NCBI GenBank assembly: GCA_029959085.1
Contig: JARWIR010000042.1
Coordinates: forward strand, 5,054,544-5,118,543
DNA from: Nemophila menziesii
Lineage: Eukaryota; Streptophyta; Magnoliopsida; Boraginales; Hydrophyllaceae
Direction: 5' to 3'
DNA: 64,000 nt
Under the pieces are notes generated by a model. That model did no database searches. It was not told the origin of the DNA and saw only the letters and a program-made list of their open reading frames with translations. Shown in pieces: positions 47,582 through 59,270 of the stretch (positions within the stretch are counted from its first letter, which is position 1; each line of letters starts with the position of its first letter). Made by a program: the position numbers and the translations under genes.

Positions 47582-48559
47582 TCAATCTAGTACAACTCTA
47601 GCAGTTGCACATTCATTCCTGTCTTTCCTAATGAAGTAATTCAGGTAATCAGGAGGATCCACAAAATCCACGGGTTGAGAATACATTTTTGCCCCTTCTT
47701 TAGCTAACTTATCCGCACAACTATTGGCTTCCCGGAATATATGAATTAGCTCGATCTTCTGGAATTTGCACAAGATGGCACAACATTCACGAAGCATTGA
47801 AACATGGCGACTTCCTAAGTTCCCACCGCCCTTCACTAGCGCATGGAACTTCCCCAAGTCCCTCTCATAGTGAGTTGAGCTCCCACCGCCCTTCACTAGC
47901 GCGTGGAGCTCCTCCGAATCTGTTTCAATGATCATATCTATATATCCTTTGCTAGTAGCCCATCTGAGGCCAAAAAGTAACGCACAAAGTTCAGAAACAA
48001 AGGGTGATTCAAAGCTACACGGGCCTGTAAAACCAGCAATACAAGACCCGAATCTATCTCTTAATATACCCCCTATTCCTGCTCTTTTTTCCTTATCCAT
48101 GAAGCTTCCGTCAATGTTCAACTTTACTCCATTACAAGGTTTAACCCATCTAACCATAATGTTAGTAGCTACTTTAGTTATACCACCTTCAGTGCATTTA
48201 CCCCAAGCTAATATAAAATTGCTAGCTAACGTGGTAATCTCTCTTTCTATCTCTAGTATATGTGGGATGTTGTCTATTTCTTTAAAGACAAGTTGGTTCC
48301 TCTTAGTCCATATTACCCAAATCACAGCTGAGAAAATATACGGCCACTCAAAACCAGCAACTCTAGCTTTGGACGATAAATGGCTCGAAATCCAGGCCTG
48401 GACAGCTTCCGCAGCAGTTGATGCAGGCCCATTCGCGTGTTCCAGCAGCTCTCCACGGTTTGCAGCAGGTCTCCAGTCTCCTCGGCTCAGTTTCCAGGCT
48501 TCGTTCAGCAGCTTGAGGTGGTCCCGGTCCCTGATCTCCATGCTCCAGCGGTCCCTCAA
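47582..48559 (-). CDS. Intact LINE-type RNase H ORF with an internal duplication
   Basis: An uninterrupted 325-codon frame. The C-terminal half is a plant LINE RNase H (RVT_3 type) with all catalytic acids: LNIDGSFMDKEKRAGIGGIL (Asp), FVSELCALLFGL (Glu), IIETDSEELHALV (Asp) and ANSCADKLAKEG (Asp). Before it lies the usual linker WPYIFSAVIWVIWTKRNQLV. The first ~65 residues are unlike LINE text and may come from fused flanking DNA. A 60-base step repeats HALVKGGG with its surroundings (47821-47850 and 47881-47910), inserting about 20 residues after the second Asp. No reverse transcriptase precedes it. It is probably a 5'-truncated LINE end that happens to be open; whether it is expressed is unknown. 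The plus-strand frame at 47928-48590 is a shadow. Confidence 0.7.
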   Translation of the reverse strand: MRDRWSMEIRDRDHLKLLNEAWKLSRGDWRPAANRGELLEHANGPASTAAEAVQAWISSHLSSKARVAGFEWPYIFSAVIWVIWTKRNQLVFKEIDNIPHILEIEREITTLASNFILAWGKCTEGGITKVATNIMVRWVKPCNGVKLNIDGSFMDKEKRAGIGGILRDRFGSCIAGFTGPCSFESPFVSELCALLFGLRWATSKGYIDMIIETDSEELHALVKGGGSSTHYERDLGKFHALVKGGGNLGSRHVSMLRECCAILCKFQKIELIHIFREANSCADKLAKEGAKMYSQPVDFVDPPDYLNYFIRKDRNECATARVVLD

Positions 48560-48766
48560 TTGCAGGCTTGTAATTCCAGCACCGCTTTAAATGTAAATGT
48601 AATGTCATCAAAGCTGGCTGACACGTTTTAATCATTAATCAAGAGGAATAGTGTGTTGGTATTTGATTAATTTGATATTTACTAAAAAATCTTGTGTGGT
48701 CTAATATATAGTCTTTGTTAATACACAAGATATATCAACAAGGAAAAAATTAATGTCATTATTAAT

Positions 48767-49363
48767 TAGGGATGGCAATGGTTCAAATATTGATTGTAAC
48801 CGATGGATATCCGATCCGATAAAAAATCCGTTAGTGGAACCGATGGTGCATCCATGAGGGTTTGGTTCTCATAAAAGGTAACCGCTGGATTATCCGTTAG
48901 GATTTGGTCTTTTACAATAATCTGACGGATAATCCGAAATCCGAAATCCGAATAAAAATAAAATTAAAAAATCAAAATATATATACTATATATTAAGATA
49001 TTTTATATATGCAAATGTCATACATAATACCGATCAAATATAATTATTCCATACATAAACTATCTAACTGATTATTATCTTTTTTATTTATATATTGCCT
49101 AATATCATTTTATGGTCTTCCAATAATTTTGTAGTTAATTTTAGAATTCTAAAAATATTTAATAATTTATTTTATTTAAATCATTTTAAATGATTGCGGA
49201 TACGGATTAACCGCGGACAAACCGCATCCGTCGCGGATGCGGATTTGGTAAATAATTCTAAAATCCGATGGTTAATGGATGCGGATTTGGTTATCGTTTT
49301 TCTTAATGGATGTGGATGTGGTTATGCAATTTTTCGAGGATATCCGATCCGTTGCCATCCCTA
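48767..49363. mobile_element. 597-bp non-autonomous hAT element
   Basis: Inverted ends tagggatggcaatgg and ccgttgccatcccta (14 of 15 match), with a perfect 8-base duplication ttattaat at 48759-48766 and 49364-49371, the size expected for hAT. The interior repeats gatatccgatccg and ggatgcggat-type motifs near both ends. No transposase frame. Confidence 0.93.
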
Positions 49364-49371
49364 TTATTAAT

Positions 49372-51100
49372 CTTTTATTGTGTCCATATCATATTATATG
49401 TGAGATGATATCACACGAGAATTTTTCCTTGTTGACGTTATAATTTATGAGATAAACATTGTATATAAATTCGTGATACTATATCCCAAAAGAATTTTCC
49501 AATACATACATTGTTGTGAGCGGTAATAACTTAGGCCGTAAAGTAGTAGCTATGATCTTTAAATGCTATACAAACTTTTGAATTGAAACCACCTGTGTTT
49601 TACAATGACATATGAGGTACACCGTACATAAATATATATAAAATATAGAGAGATGAAATAAATGGCAAATATAATAAGTTACTTAATGAATAGTATAGTA
49701 ATAGTTTCTCCCCAGCTCACGGATAATACCATTACCCAGCGTCCAGCTTACTGAATGGGACTCACAACGTGCAAACGAGACATATACTTAGACCCACGTA
49801 TCAAAACAATGAAACATATATTTAATGGTGACTATTTGGACAGGCAGGATCTTTATGTTAGTGGAGAATAAGGTTTTAAGTTAGAGGTCTATGTTGCTGC
49901 GATAGATTTTGATCCATTTTAAACCTCAATTCTTATACAACATACGAACTTCTTTTTCTTATGGTACTATCGAGATCTTAAGGAAGTAAAAGGGGATAAC
50001 AATTTCTAAACTACACACTCCAGAAATTTCTCTAAGATAACTTCTAGAACGTTAGAAGGGGAAGATGAAATTGAAGGTTGCATCATAGGAGATCATAGAG
50101 CATAAAAGACTATAGAAGTGCACGTACTAAACTTCTAATAACTGATCGATTCAGTTAACATGACAGCTGATTGAATTACTAAACAAACACTAATTGACAA
50201 TGTTTGATGATTGGTGTGATTTTACTTTCCTAATTAGCTATTTTATTATGCCTTAATTATGTTTTTAGGGGTATTGGTTGTGTTTTTTATATAACACTTT
50301 CCTCTATTATCTATATATTAGGAAAAAGAAAAAATTAATCCTAAGGTAAAAGTGGTTTTCTAATAAAAGTAATAATCCATCTAAAATTATACTGTCCGAG
50401 TACCCACCTATAACGTGGCATAATTGGTTGACAATAAAATTTTAATCAGATCACAAAAATATATAAATTAACGATTTATAATCAACTAATTCACGCCACG
50501 TTATAGGTGGTATGATTTTAAATGACATGTATTATTATTTTTATGATAAAGTGTTTAATTGGATTTTGTTTTTTAGTAGGTTTTTGTTGTTTCTTTTGAT
50601 ATTATTAGGACAATATTCCTTTCTTGAAAGTATTTTTATATATCAAATTGTTAATTAAAGTTTTTTTCTATAAAAATAATGGAATCAATGACTAATAAGC
50701 CTCTACGGATGTATACACTAATTCGTAAAAGTATGCTTACTTTATTCCAATATAATAACATTTGAGACCGTACTCCTACACTAATGTGAGAATTAATTGA
50801 AAAAGTTAAAATAAGGAAAAAGAGAGATGTAAGGCGGGGAGTGAAGAGTAGGTGGATATGGAACAAAAAGAAAAAAGAAAAAAGAGTAGGTGGATAAATA
50901 AGTGTACTCTATAACTGAAAACAAATGTGAGAATTATTAATAGAAAAGGTTGAAGTAAGGAAAAATAAAGAGGTCTAACCACCATTCTTCTTATTGTTTG
51001 ATCATAAAAATCTTACACAAAAAAAATTTCATTAAAATCACCATTTTATCGCTCAATCTTTTGGAAATCTTTAGTTAAAGCAATAACTTTTTAAAATATC
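49372..51100. other. AT-rich DNA with a small foldback, no gene
   Basis: No coding text recognised; the frame at 50651-50866 on minus has no domain. A small foldback element lies near 50380-50520 and is listed separately. Confidence 0.4.
50404..50510. mobile_element. Small foldback/MITE
   Basis: Perfect inverted ends cacctataacgtggc (50405-50419) and its complement (50495-50509). The homology runs about 28 bases inward and, with one indel, about 25 bases outward (aaattatac against its complement), so the true element may be near 50379-50522. Confidence 0.65.
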
Positions 51101-51300
51101 TGTAGTATGGGTATTTTATGTGTATTATGACTAAACTTATAAAGAAGAATATGTACACTTCCCTATATACATATTCGGGTAAACTATAACTAACTTGTTC
51201 ATGTTCAAGGAAGAAATCTGAACCTAGTGGCTCATATTCATACTCTTTAAGTGCATACCAAGTAACAAGGTCTTAGCGAATTGACTTAACCTAACTGGCC
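51100..51300 (-). mobile_element. Degenerate Au-like SINE
   Basis: On minus: an A-box-like ggccagttaggttaagtc near 51295, then a B-box-like aggttcagatttc near 51225. The run ttccttgaacatgaac parallels the cctgaacatgggt stretch of the SINE at 40046-40438. No clean target duplication. Confidence 0.4.
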
Positions 51301-52245
51301 ATGACACCCAAGATCCGATAAAACACTCCTCGCAAGTGTATATGCCGTATGCAAGTAATAGTAAGTATAATTTTATCGTTCTCCACAGGAAATATAAGGT
51401 TAAATACGACTGTGTTTTATAAATTGAGAGGGGTTTAATTACGAATAACAGAAAATTAAAAAGTTAAAGATATTTGTTTTGAAGATTAAGGACTAAAGGA
51501 AAATAAAATAAAGTACTAATTATAATTAAGCTAAAGGAGTAAATTGAAATTAACGAAAAAGATATGGATGAGAATTTAGCTTGAGTCTTGCTAGTAATAC
51601 CCGGTAGTGATACTTAAGATGTTTCTAGTTATAAGGCTGAATTCATCTTTTTGCGTTAGTCCGGATTCTAAATTCTCCCTAAATCCCTTCCAGGTAAATA
51701 GAAGGCTATCCTACAACTCTAGGGACTTCTTTCGAATGACCCTAAAATGCATTCAAACACAATAACCCCTACCCAATAGACTATCTGGTTAGTCAAGACC
51801 CCCGTTAACTAACGAACACCAAACGTATATGAACTAAATTTATGTCCCTACCCCCTTCCGAATGTAATTGAGGACACTAACACAACCTAATATTTGATTA
51901 GGATATAGGCAAATAAAATAAATACAAGTTCATAAACAACGAACCAATTCAATTATACATAAATAATCCCAAATAACATAAATTTGACCAGCTACCAACT
52001 ACAGTTATACATTTATGCAATCCTCAAGTTATGAAGGTTTTAGTTCATAATTAAAAAGTGAAATACAAAGAATAAAAGTATGAAACCCATGTTTAGGACA
52101 AAAAACAAATGCAAATTACCCTAAGAAAGGTGAAAATTCCTCGATCTTCCAAATAACTACCGATAAATTCCCTTGAACTTCCAAAGTGACTTTTTGGTCC
52201 TTTTACGCCGATAAATTCTCATGAATTGAATTTTTTTTTGGATGA
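51301..52245 (-). mobile_element. LTR fragment of an Athila-like element
   Basis: Minus-strand LTR text in the same order as the other LTRs: atgccgtatgcaagtaa with a following ttctccacagg, then gcttgagtcttgctagtaata, ggattctaaattctccct, and actatctggttagtcaagac. Its 3' edge is near 51301 (tgacaccc) and it fades out by about 52245 without the TGATGTCTCC edge, so it is truncated. No primer site adjoins it. Confidence 0.6.
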
Positions 52246-54319
52246 AGAGTGATGTCTCGTCTTCTGTTGCAATCTGGTGGCACGATGAATTTACTATAAC
52301 CCTATTATGATGGTACATATGAGGTGAACAAGGGCATTTTGAGGCATATGATGATTATTGATAAATCCCCGCATGGAGTTACCTTGACATCCTTGATTTA
52401 TTTTTATTGTGAGCTTAGTGTGTTGATGGAAAAAAGATTTCTTTCAATTATTGCGAATTCACTTGGCAACCCATATTTGGGTGAAATTGTGATGAACCAA
52501 ATAATTTCTTGTGATCCAATTCTGGCTGCTCATCGAGCGTGGGTTTCTTTTTAATAATCCATGAAGAAAAAAAGGCTAAGAAACCTGAGATATTCATTCC
52601 TCTTGATAAGAATTTAATTAGCAGCCCAACATGGGAGACAAAAAAATGAACTATAAGAGGATCAACTATTTTCATAAAAATGTTCTTATTATTGACAGTT
52701 TTTTCAAGGGAGAATGACCCTTTGATACCATGGTATCGCAAGCGGTGTGTTAATTTAAGAAACACTTCATGAAAAAAATAGGGAAACTAGGATGTTGATT
52801 ACTAGTGCTACCCCTACACCCTCTTTTTGATTGATCTAGAATGTTATAGTATTGATTACTTAATCTTCGCAAAATGGTTCCTCCTTAACTAATATTGGTT
52901 TGGCGGCTAGAACCAACTCTTTGTGGATCATGGGGCAACTCCTTGTTCTGACTTGGGAAATCGTCGGTCAACTTCTATACTTTTGTGTTGACGACAATGT
53001 TAATTACCCTCATTTTCTCAAACTCTTTTCTCGACCTACTCTTTGTTGTTTCGACTTTATTCGAGGTAGTGGGAAGATGGATTATTCAAGAGGCTAAAGT
53101 CCTACTAACAAATATTCCAAGATCGATGTTTTGCCGGATTTCTTTAATTTGTATCTTCTATTATTTTTCGTTATTTATTTCAGTTTTAGATTGTTATTTT
53201 TTGGTAACAAGTGTGTTTTGAAATTCTCTTGTTTATTCAAATTAAAATATTAATTTTGACAAAAAAATTATTTAATTTAAAAAAGTGAATATATCATAAC
53301 CAAAAATAAATAGTAAAATAATTAGAAAATAAGAATAAAGGGAAAAATATTATATGAGCAAACATAAAAGATCATTTAGAATATTTTTATCATTTTTATG
53401 GGTCAAAGCGGATGTACGAATTCACTCGACCTTTTTTTGGGTTCGGGAAGAGATGACATGAATAATTTTTTGTTATTTGAGAAATATCTGTCTTGTCTAT
53501 ATATAAATAAAATAATTATTTTCAGTAGTCTGACGACTAAACTAACTATCGATCTTAAAATAAATAAATTTTATAGTCTTACTTAACTGAATACTTCTGT
53601 CACATAAATAATGTATATTTAATAAAGGTGATATTCCAAATATATTGTTTATATTAAAGTATAAAAATAAACATTTTTAATTTTACTTTTTACAATACCA
53701 AAATCTCAATATATAAATTAATCTAACTTGAAAAATAAATTCATTTGTATTTTTTTTTCACATTCCAAAAATCTCAACTATTAAAAAAAAATTAACTAAA
53801 TTTCTTGAGTAACTTTTAATACGGACATGTTATAGTATAATAACTATTAAACAAATATCAAGTGTTTTTTAAAAAAAAGTTAAATCAAAATCTTAACTGT
53901 GATCGACTCAAATTTCTCGGTTACTTTCTTTAATATGGGACCTTGTAGATTCAAAAAAAAAAAAAACCCAACATTACCTAAGATTGAAGCTAAGACCTAC
54001 TATATAGAGAAGAACTTTAATTCCACTAAACTAGTATTACAATTTATTTGTATTGTAATACTAATATCCTGTATACTATAATATAAATATATTTTTTGTG
54101 GGACTCTTAAAAATTCGGGATCCAAAGCGTCCGCCTTAGTTATCTTGGATCCAGGCCGGTCATGACTTGCTTATAAGACGACAAGACATGTTTTTACTAG
54201 TGATGTGTTTGTGAAGGAATTTTTGGGTATTGATATTGTTGTATTGATGAGAGTTTTTATTTCTATTTCATTTGACCATGTTTGCAAGGAAGAGAAGGAT
54301 AAAAGAAAAATGGTGATAA
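52246..54319. other. No gene recognised
   Basis: Mixed DNA. The frames at 52324-52554 (plus) and 52448-52765 (minus) overlap and neither has a domain I recognise. From 53220 it is very AT-rich. A short GC-richer patch at 54100-54170 (gggatccaaagcgtccgcc) is unexplained and may mark the far edge of the LINE to its right. Confidence 0.4.
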
Positions 54320-56458
54320 AAAAATGGGCTAAAAGATAGAGGCCAACTCAATTAACCTTAATTTCATAGACTGCCACCTCCCTTCTTCCACAAGATTCTG
54401 AATAAGTAAAGAGAGTCTCTCCATGAAAATTACGAACAAATATGGAGATATAGGTTCTCCCTTCCGTATCCCTCTCTTAGGTTTAATCAATTCTAGGGTT
54501 CTCCTCGCCATAAAACCTTTAACTCGTTATCAGCCAATCCTAAAAGAATCAAATTAACCCACATTGCCGGCACTCCTAGGGATTCCAAAAAGTCATGAAT
54601 AAAGTCCCCTCTAATCTTATCACATGCCTTTGTGAGGTCAACTTAATCTGCCATGTACCGTTTCTTTCTCCCATTCGAATGACGCATAACATAGTCAATT
54701 TCACTAACCAAAACCATATTATCTATAGTCGAATGATGATGCAGAAAACTATTCCGAAAAGGGCCAATATAATTAGCATGCAAGGGACGCATCTGATTCA
54801 CCATGACTTTCATACAAAACTTATAGCTCACATTAATTAGACTAATCGGTCAAAATTGGGTTATATACTCTGGGTCCCCCAACTTGGGAATGAGGTGGAT
54901 GAGCGTACCTAGCACCTCAACCGGAAAGCGCCCCTCATGTAATTCCTATCTAATCATAGCACAAACAGAAGGTCCCACTATATCCCAACACTTCTGGTAG
55001 AAACCCGCAGTGAAGCCATTCGGGCCCGGAGCCTTATGAGGCTGCATCTGAAATACCGCTATACGAACTTCTTCATCTATGTCTGGATCCCCAAGGAGGG
55101 ATATAACTCTCTCAGAGAAAGAAGACAGATTCGGTAGCTTGAACTGCTCACTCTAGTCCCCTACAGATATGAACAATTCCCAAATAACCTCTAACATAAT
55201 CCTGTTCCAAGGTTGCATCCTCGATCCACTCATGATTGTCATTTTTAAGACGCATTAGCCCCTTATTTTTCATCGAAATTTGTGCCAAAACGTTATAGTA
55301 TTTTGTTTTTTGCTCCCAAGAATTAATCCACTCAATATCTGCGCGCTGGAACCAAAGAAAATCCTATTCAAGCGCTAGAACCAAAGAAAATCCTATTCAA
55401 GAACACTGTCATACTCTCCCCCGAGTCTCTTTTCCAAGCTAACCAAAGATGAATTATATGACCTCTGCAGCACCTTCTGAATCCCAGAGAACCTTGCAAA
55501 GAGACAACCCTTTTTTCTGAATATGTCACCAAAAATATCTATCTTCCATGTCTATAGGTATTTCATTAATACTATCTATATTTTCCCCCAACGATCTGCC
55601 TTCTTTCGCCCATTTCTCTTCCACAAAACCGTGAAACTCTCATGTTAACACCATGCAGATTCAAACCAGAATCTACAGTACTTGCATGACGAATTGGATG
55701 ACCTTGATATAGAGACAATGATAGGTAAATGATCTAATTGTGTGCGCGGGAGATGGGTAACTCTTGAATCCAGAATTTTTTTGAACCAACTCCGATTCGT
55801 GTACGCTCTGTACAACCTCTTCATAATCCTTAACCCCGAGTTCCAAGAGTCTCTCCAAGTGAATCTCGGCCCATCGAAACCTAAGTCCTCCAAACCACAC
55901 TGATTTCTCCATCTTTCGAATTTGACCATTGAACGCGATGTGCCTGCTAACCCTATAGTTTTATCTTTTGGAATGCCCGTTTGATAAAAGTCTCCAACTA
56001 CAAGCCAAGGTTCCTTAATGTGCACAAAATCTATCTCCAAAGCATCCCAAAGGGAGTCCCTAATCCATGACTTGGTGCTAACATAAATTGTAGATAAAGT
56101 CCAAAAAAACACATGAGGTCCTAGAAATACAAACATTAATTACTTGTTTACTGGCCGTTAAAATGTGAACCAAAAAATCCGTTAGGTTCCAAAGGATCCA
56201 AATGCCTCCTGAGAAACCATCCACTTCAACTCGAACCGAATTAATCGTTCTAAGAGATTTGATTATCTTTGTGGCCTCTGAACCAGCTGGTTTTTTCTCC
56301 ACCAAAATCGAAATTAATGGTTTGTGAAGCGCGTTCAACTCGTTGAATGCCCATCTAAACTCTGGGCTATTTGCACATATACAGTTCCAAAATAAAACAT
56401 TTAAAGGGTAATTGGTCGCGAACCAACCCCCTGAAGTATTATTAGGTGTATCAGACAT
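54320..56458 (-). pseudogene. LINE ORF2, 5' part (endonuclease and start of reverse transcriptase)
   Basis: ORF2 begins at ATG 56458-56456. The apurinic-type endonuclease follows: LNVLFWNCICANSPEFRWAF, ILVEKKPAGSEATKI, VDGFSGGIWILWN, then after a frameshift WLVVGDFYQTGIPKDKTIG, CGLEDLGFDGPRFTW and LPRTQLDHLPIIV. Consensus Glu and Asn positions near ILVETK and GDFNE are changed (ILVEKK, GDFYQ), so activity is doubtful. Reverse transcriptase text follows between 55.6 and 54.3 kb (HANYIGPFRNSFLHHHSTID with the following NMVLVSEI, then GIRKGEPISPYLFVIFMERL) with many stops. It ends before the catalytic FADD motif. A ~30-base duplication (agcgctagaaccaaagaaaat) lies near 55345-55395. Confidence 0.8.
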
Positions 56459-57059
56459 ATCAAAAAATAATAGGAATAGAAAATACACACTGTAAAAGGA
56501 TATAAGTCCAGCTCCCTTTACTGAGTTTGGTTTGTACCATCTCCCACATGACCAGTCCGCGCGAGCTATAGTTCCTCGGTAGCACAAAATTCCTCTTCTG
56601 AATACGGTTATGATTGAGAATCATCCAGAAAAAAATCTTTATAGTCTGGGTCAATGGTTTTATCCGCGATATATTCTCGGAGTGCTTCCTTCCCGCTTCC
56701 CGCTGCAGTTTCTGTCCTTGATCTGAACCATTATTAGAAGTTACTAGTGTCACGTCTGCAAGAGGATGGACCTGATGTCTTTCATGCAAAACAAGTTCTT
56801 CATGTTGATTTCCTTCCTCGGACGGAAATGGTGTTTCTCTGTGCAATAGCTGTATGTTACTAATAATTGTAATACCTGATGTTCCAAGGTTACTCACTGT
56901 ATCCAATTTTCTAGAAATTGCAACAAGGTCCTTATGACTCGCCTCCTGACCCGATACAACACCAGACCCATTCTCGACCTCGAAAGACATAACATTACTC
57001 TCTCTACCCACTATAAGTTTGCCCAACTGATCCACTCGCCCCCCCGACCTATCAAACTG

Positions 57060-58400
57060 TCCATCAACCTCCAAATCTCGAAAAATTTCTTAAACGTCAC
57101 TAGTAAAGTCCCCTCAGTCATATTCTCTAGCGGAACAAAATTTAGACCTCTTCCTTCCAACACTACCCCCTTATTACCAGTCTTTTATCTCCCTTTAGGA
57201 ACCCCTTTCTCTTTTTGTTTCTTCGTCGGACAAACTAACTCCTCATCCAGTATATTATGATCTCCCTCATTAAAGAAGCCTCCAACCAAACCATTGGATG
57301 TGGATGCAATTATCCTATATTGTGGCTGAGCAGGCTCGCCCATGACAACTTTTTTCTAGGTGTTTAGGACCTCCAAGCTCCCATTATTCATCGCCACTAC
57401 CTCACAGTTGCAACCATTTCTTTATCTTGAACCCACTAGTTTCCTCAGTGCCCATTGAGGATAAGACCTTATACCTCGATCTACTTCGACTCTTATTAGC
57501 CCAAAGAACATTAACAATATGTGTGACTTTTTTTTGCTCGGAGTTGCTCCCCTCGTCTAGTTCCCACATTTCTACCCTTCAAATCAACCTTATTCTATCC
57601 TGTACCCGCATTATACCATGCACGACCCCGAAGTTTATATACTGTCATCCAATCACCATATAATGAGGTGGGTTGATTCGTCTCGTGATGATTTGTGTGA
57701 CCGATGTTATTAGGAATTTAAGGTTCAACTTTGGGATTCTTAGGACCATTAGTACCCCCACATTCACCTTTCAAATGCCTAAACTTCCCACAATTAAAAC
57801 AAATAAGGTGCAAACCTTCATATTTAACTTTCTGTAAGTGATCTTGAATCCAGATGATCGAGATGAGCAACTTGTCTAGTTCAACTTCTATCGCAATTCT
57901 CGCAAAATTTCCCCTCGCTCATGATTTAGTAACCAAGTCAACCCTTATCATATTACCAATAATATTACCTAGGGATGTGATTATATCCTTTGTATAATTC
58001 ATTAGCGGTAACCACGATAATCTAACCCATATTGTTGTTTTGAGGACTGGAGCCACTTGGGGCATAAAAAGGGGGTCCCAGGCTCGCACAATTAAGTACC
58101 TATCTAAAATCATCCATGTCCCCCGTGTAACGCTTTATTATAATCTTCATGACTAGTAAATTGGTCCATAAAGTAACCAATCCCCACCTCAACAAGATCT
58201 ATATGTGCCTTAGGCGCCCAAATTTGATTAAGCTTATTAAAAAGATATCTAAAACCCACATTATACCGAAGGAGATGTATAATGAGAAAATGTTGCCATA
58301 CCTTACATCCGTTACGTTTTTGTTGAGTTGTCCTTACGAGTTGGCGGTACGTCAAATCTTCAACGAGAATATCATCCTCCATATCGAACACGTTTGGGAT
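57060..58400 (-). pseudogene. LINE ORF1 (DUF4283-type RNA-binding protein)
   Basis: Minus-strand frames give the plant L1 ORF1 layout. A DUF4283-like domain comes first (LTYRQLVRTTQQKRNGCKVW, QIWAPKAHIDLVEVGIGYF, then MILDRYLIVRAWDPLF and IWVRLSWLPLMNY). A CCHC zinc knuckle follows near 57750-57840 (LICFNCGKFRHLKGEC: C-x2-C-x4-H-x4-C). A Ser/Glu-rich C-terminal part leads to ORF2 about 600 bases further on. Frameshifts separate the pieces. In living elements this protein coats the LINE RNA. Confidence 0.78.
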
Positions 58401-59270
58401 CGCTGCCTCTCCACGCGCTGTCTAATCTACACCCCCTCTGGAATTCACGCCTTCACTGCTACCATTTGGAACCCGGGAGTTATGTGTGTGGGATTTATTG
58501 AAAGACTCACAAATCTCTTGTAAATAACTTCTATGTTCGGCTCCTCCCTTCTCTAAGGTCATGGGCGAAACATCGATAGTGGATGTTACCTAGAAATTGC
58601 TCTTTTCCACGTCTCCTGCAAAGGAAACGTCGCATATAATATTCTTATTAACTACTGAATTCACTGTACCTGCAATCTCCTCATGCTCCACCATTAAGGA
58701 AAGTGTCACATTTACATCACCGCCCGTTTAGTTCACGACGATGATTGTTGATGACAATTCACCATTCACCGTGCTTGCATTATGTGAGAAAATAGGATTG
58801 GTAATAACACGATCGACCATATGAACTACATTATCGGTTTCTGCCGCTTCTATTGCCATCATGTTCTTCGCTCCTCCCTCCACAATCGGTGATAAATCAT
58901 CTCTGTCTGCATAATTGAGTGCTCGTTTAGGAACCCTATGATTGTTCAGCCCAATATCTTCTCTAAATAGCACCTCCGTTCCGTTACCATACTGCAAGAT
59001 ACTCAAAATTTGCAAAAAAACCTATAGTCTCTTGGAGTACAATCTCTTGATTATATTCGAATTATTCTTAGGAGGGGAAAATCTGTCTCGAGGTGTTGTA
59101 GGCAAAGAGGCTGGTGCTCTAGGACGCGTTTACCGGTAATGAAATACGTCTTCATCCGCCAGTGTCGTGGAGGAGAGACGACAGAGACCACCTTTGAGAC
59201 TCCATTAATTCGACCGTTGAAAGCAAATACAGTAAGTTTTTATCAGAGAAGGAAAGAAAAGTTTTTATCT
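58401..59270 (-). other. 5' region of the inverted LINE half
   Basis: Minus-strand sequence upstream of ORF1. The frame at 59015-58728 (GLNNHRVPKRALNYADRDD) is open but has no domain I know. Near 59160-59215 the sequence is GC-richer, as in many LINE 5' untranslated regions. The change of orientation to the plus-strand LINE half lies near 59230-59280. Confidence 0.45.

Noticed and set aside
47928..48590. 220-codon frame on plus
   Set aside because: It is antisense to the LINE RNase H ORF, whose catalytic motifs make the minus strand the coding one.
52324..52765. Two overlapping opposite frames (76 and 105 codons)
   Set aside because: Neither shows a domain or codon pattern that I trust; both start within AT-rich DNA beside an LTR fragment.
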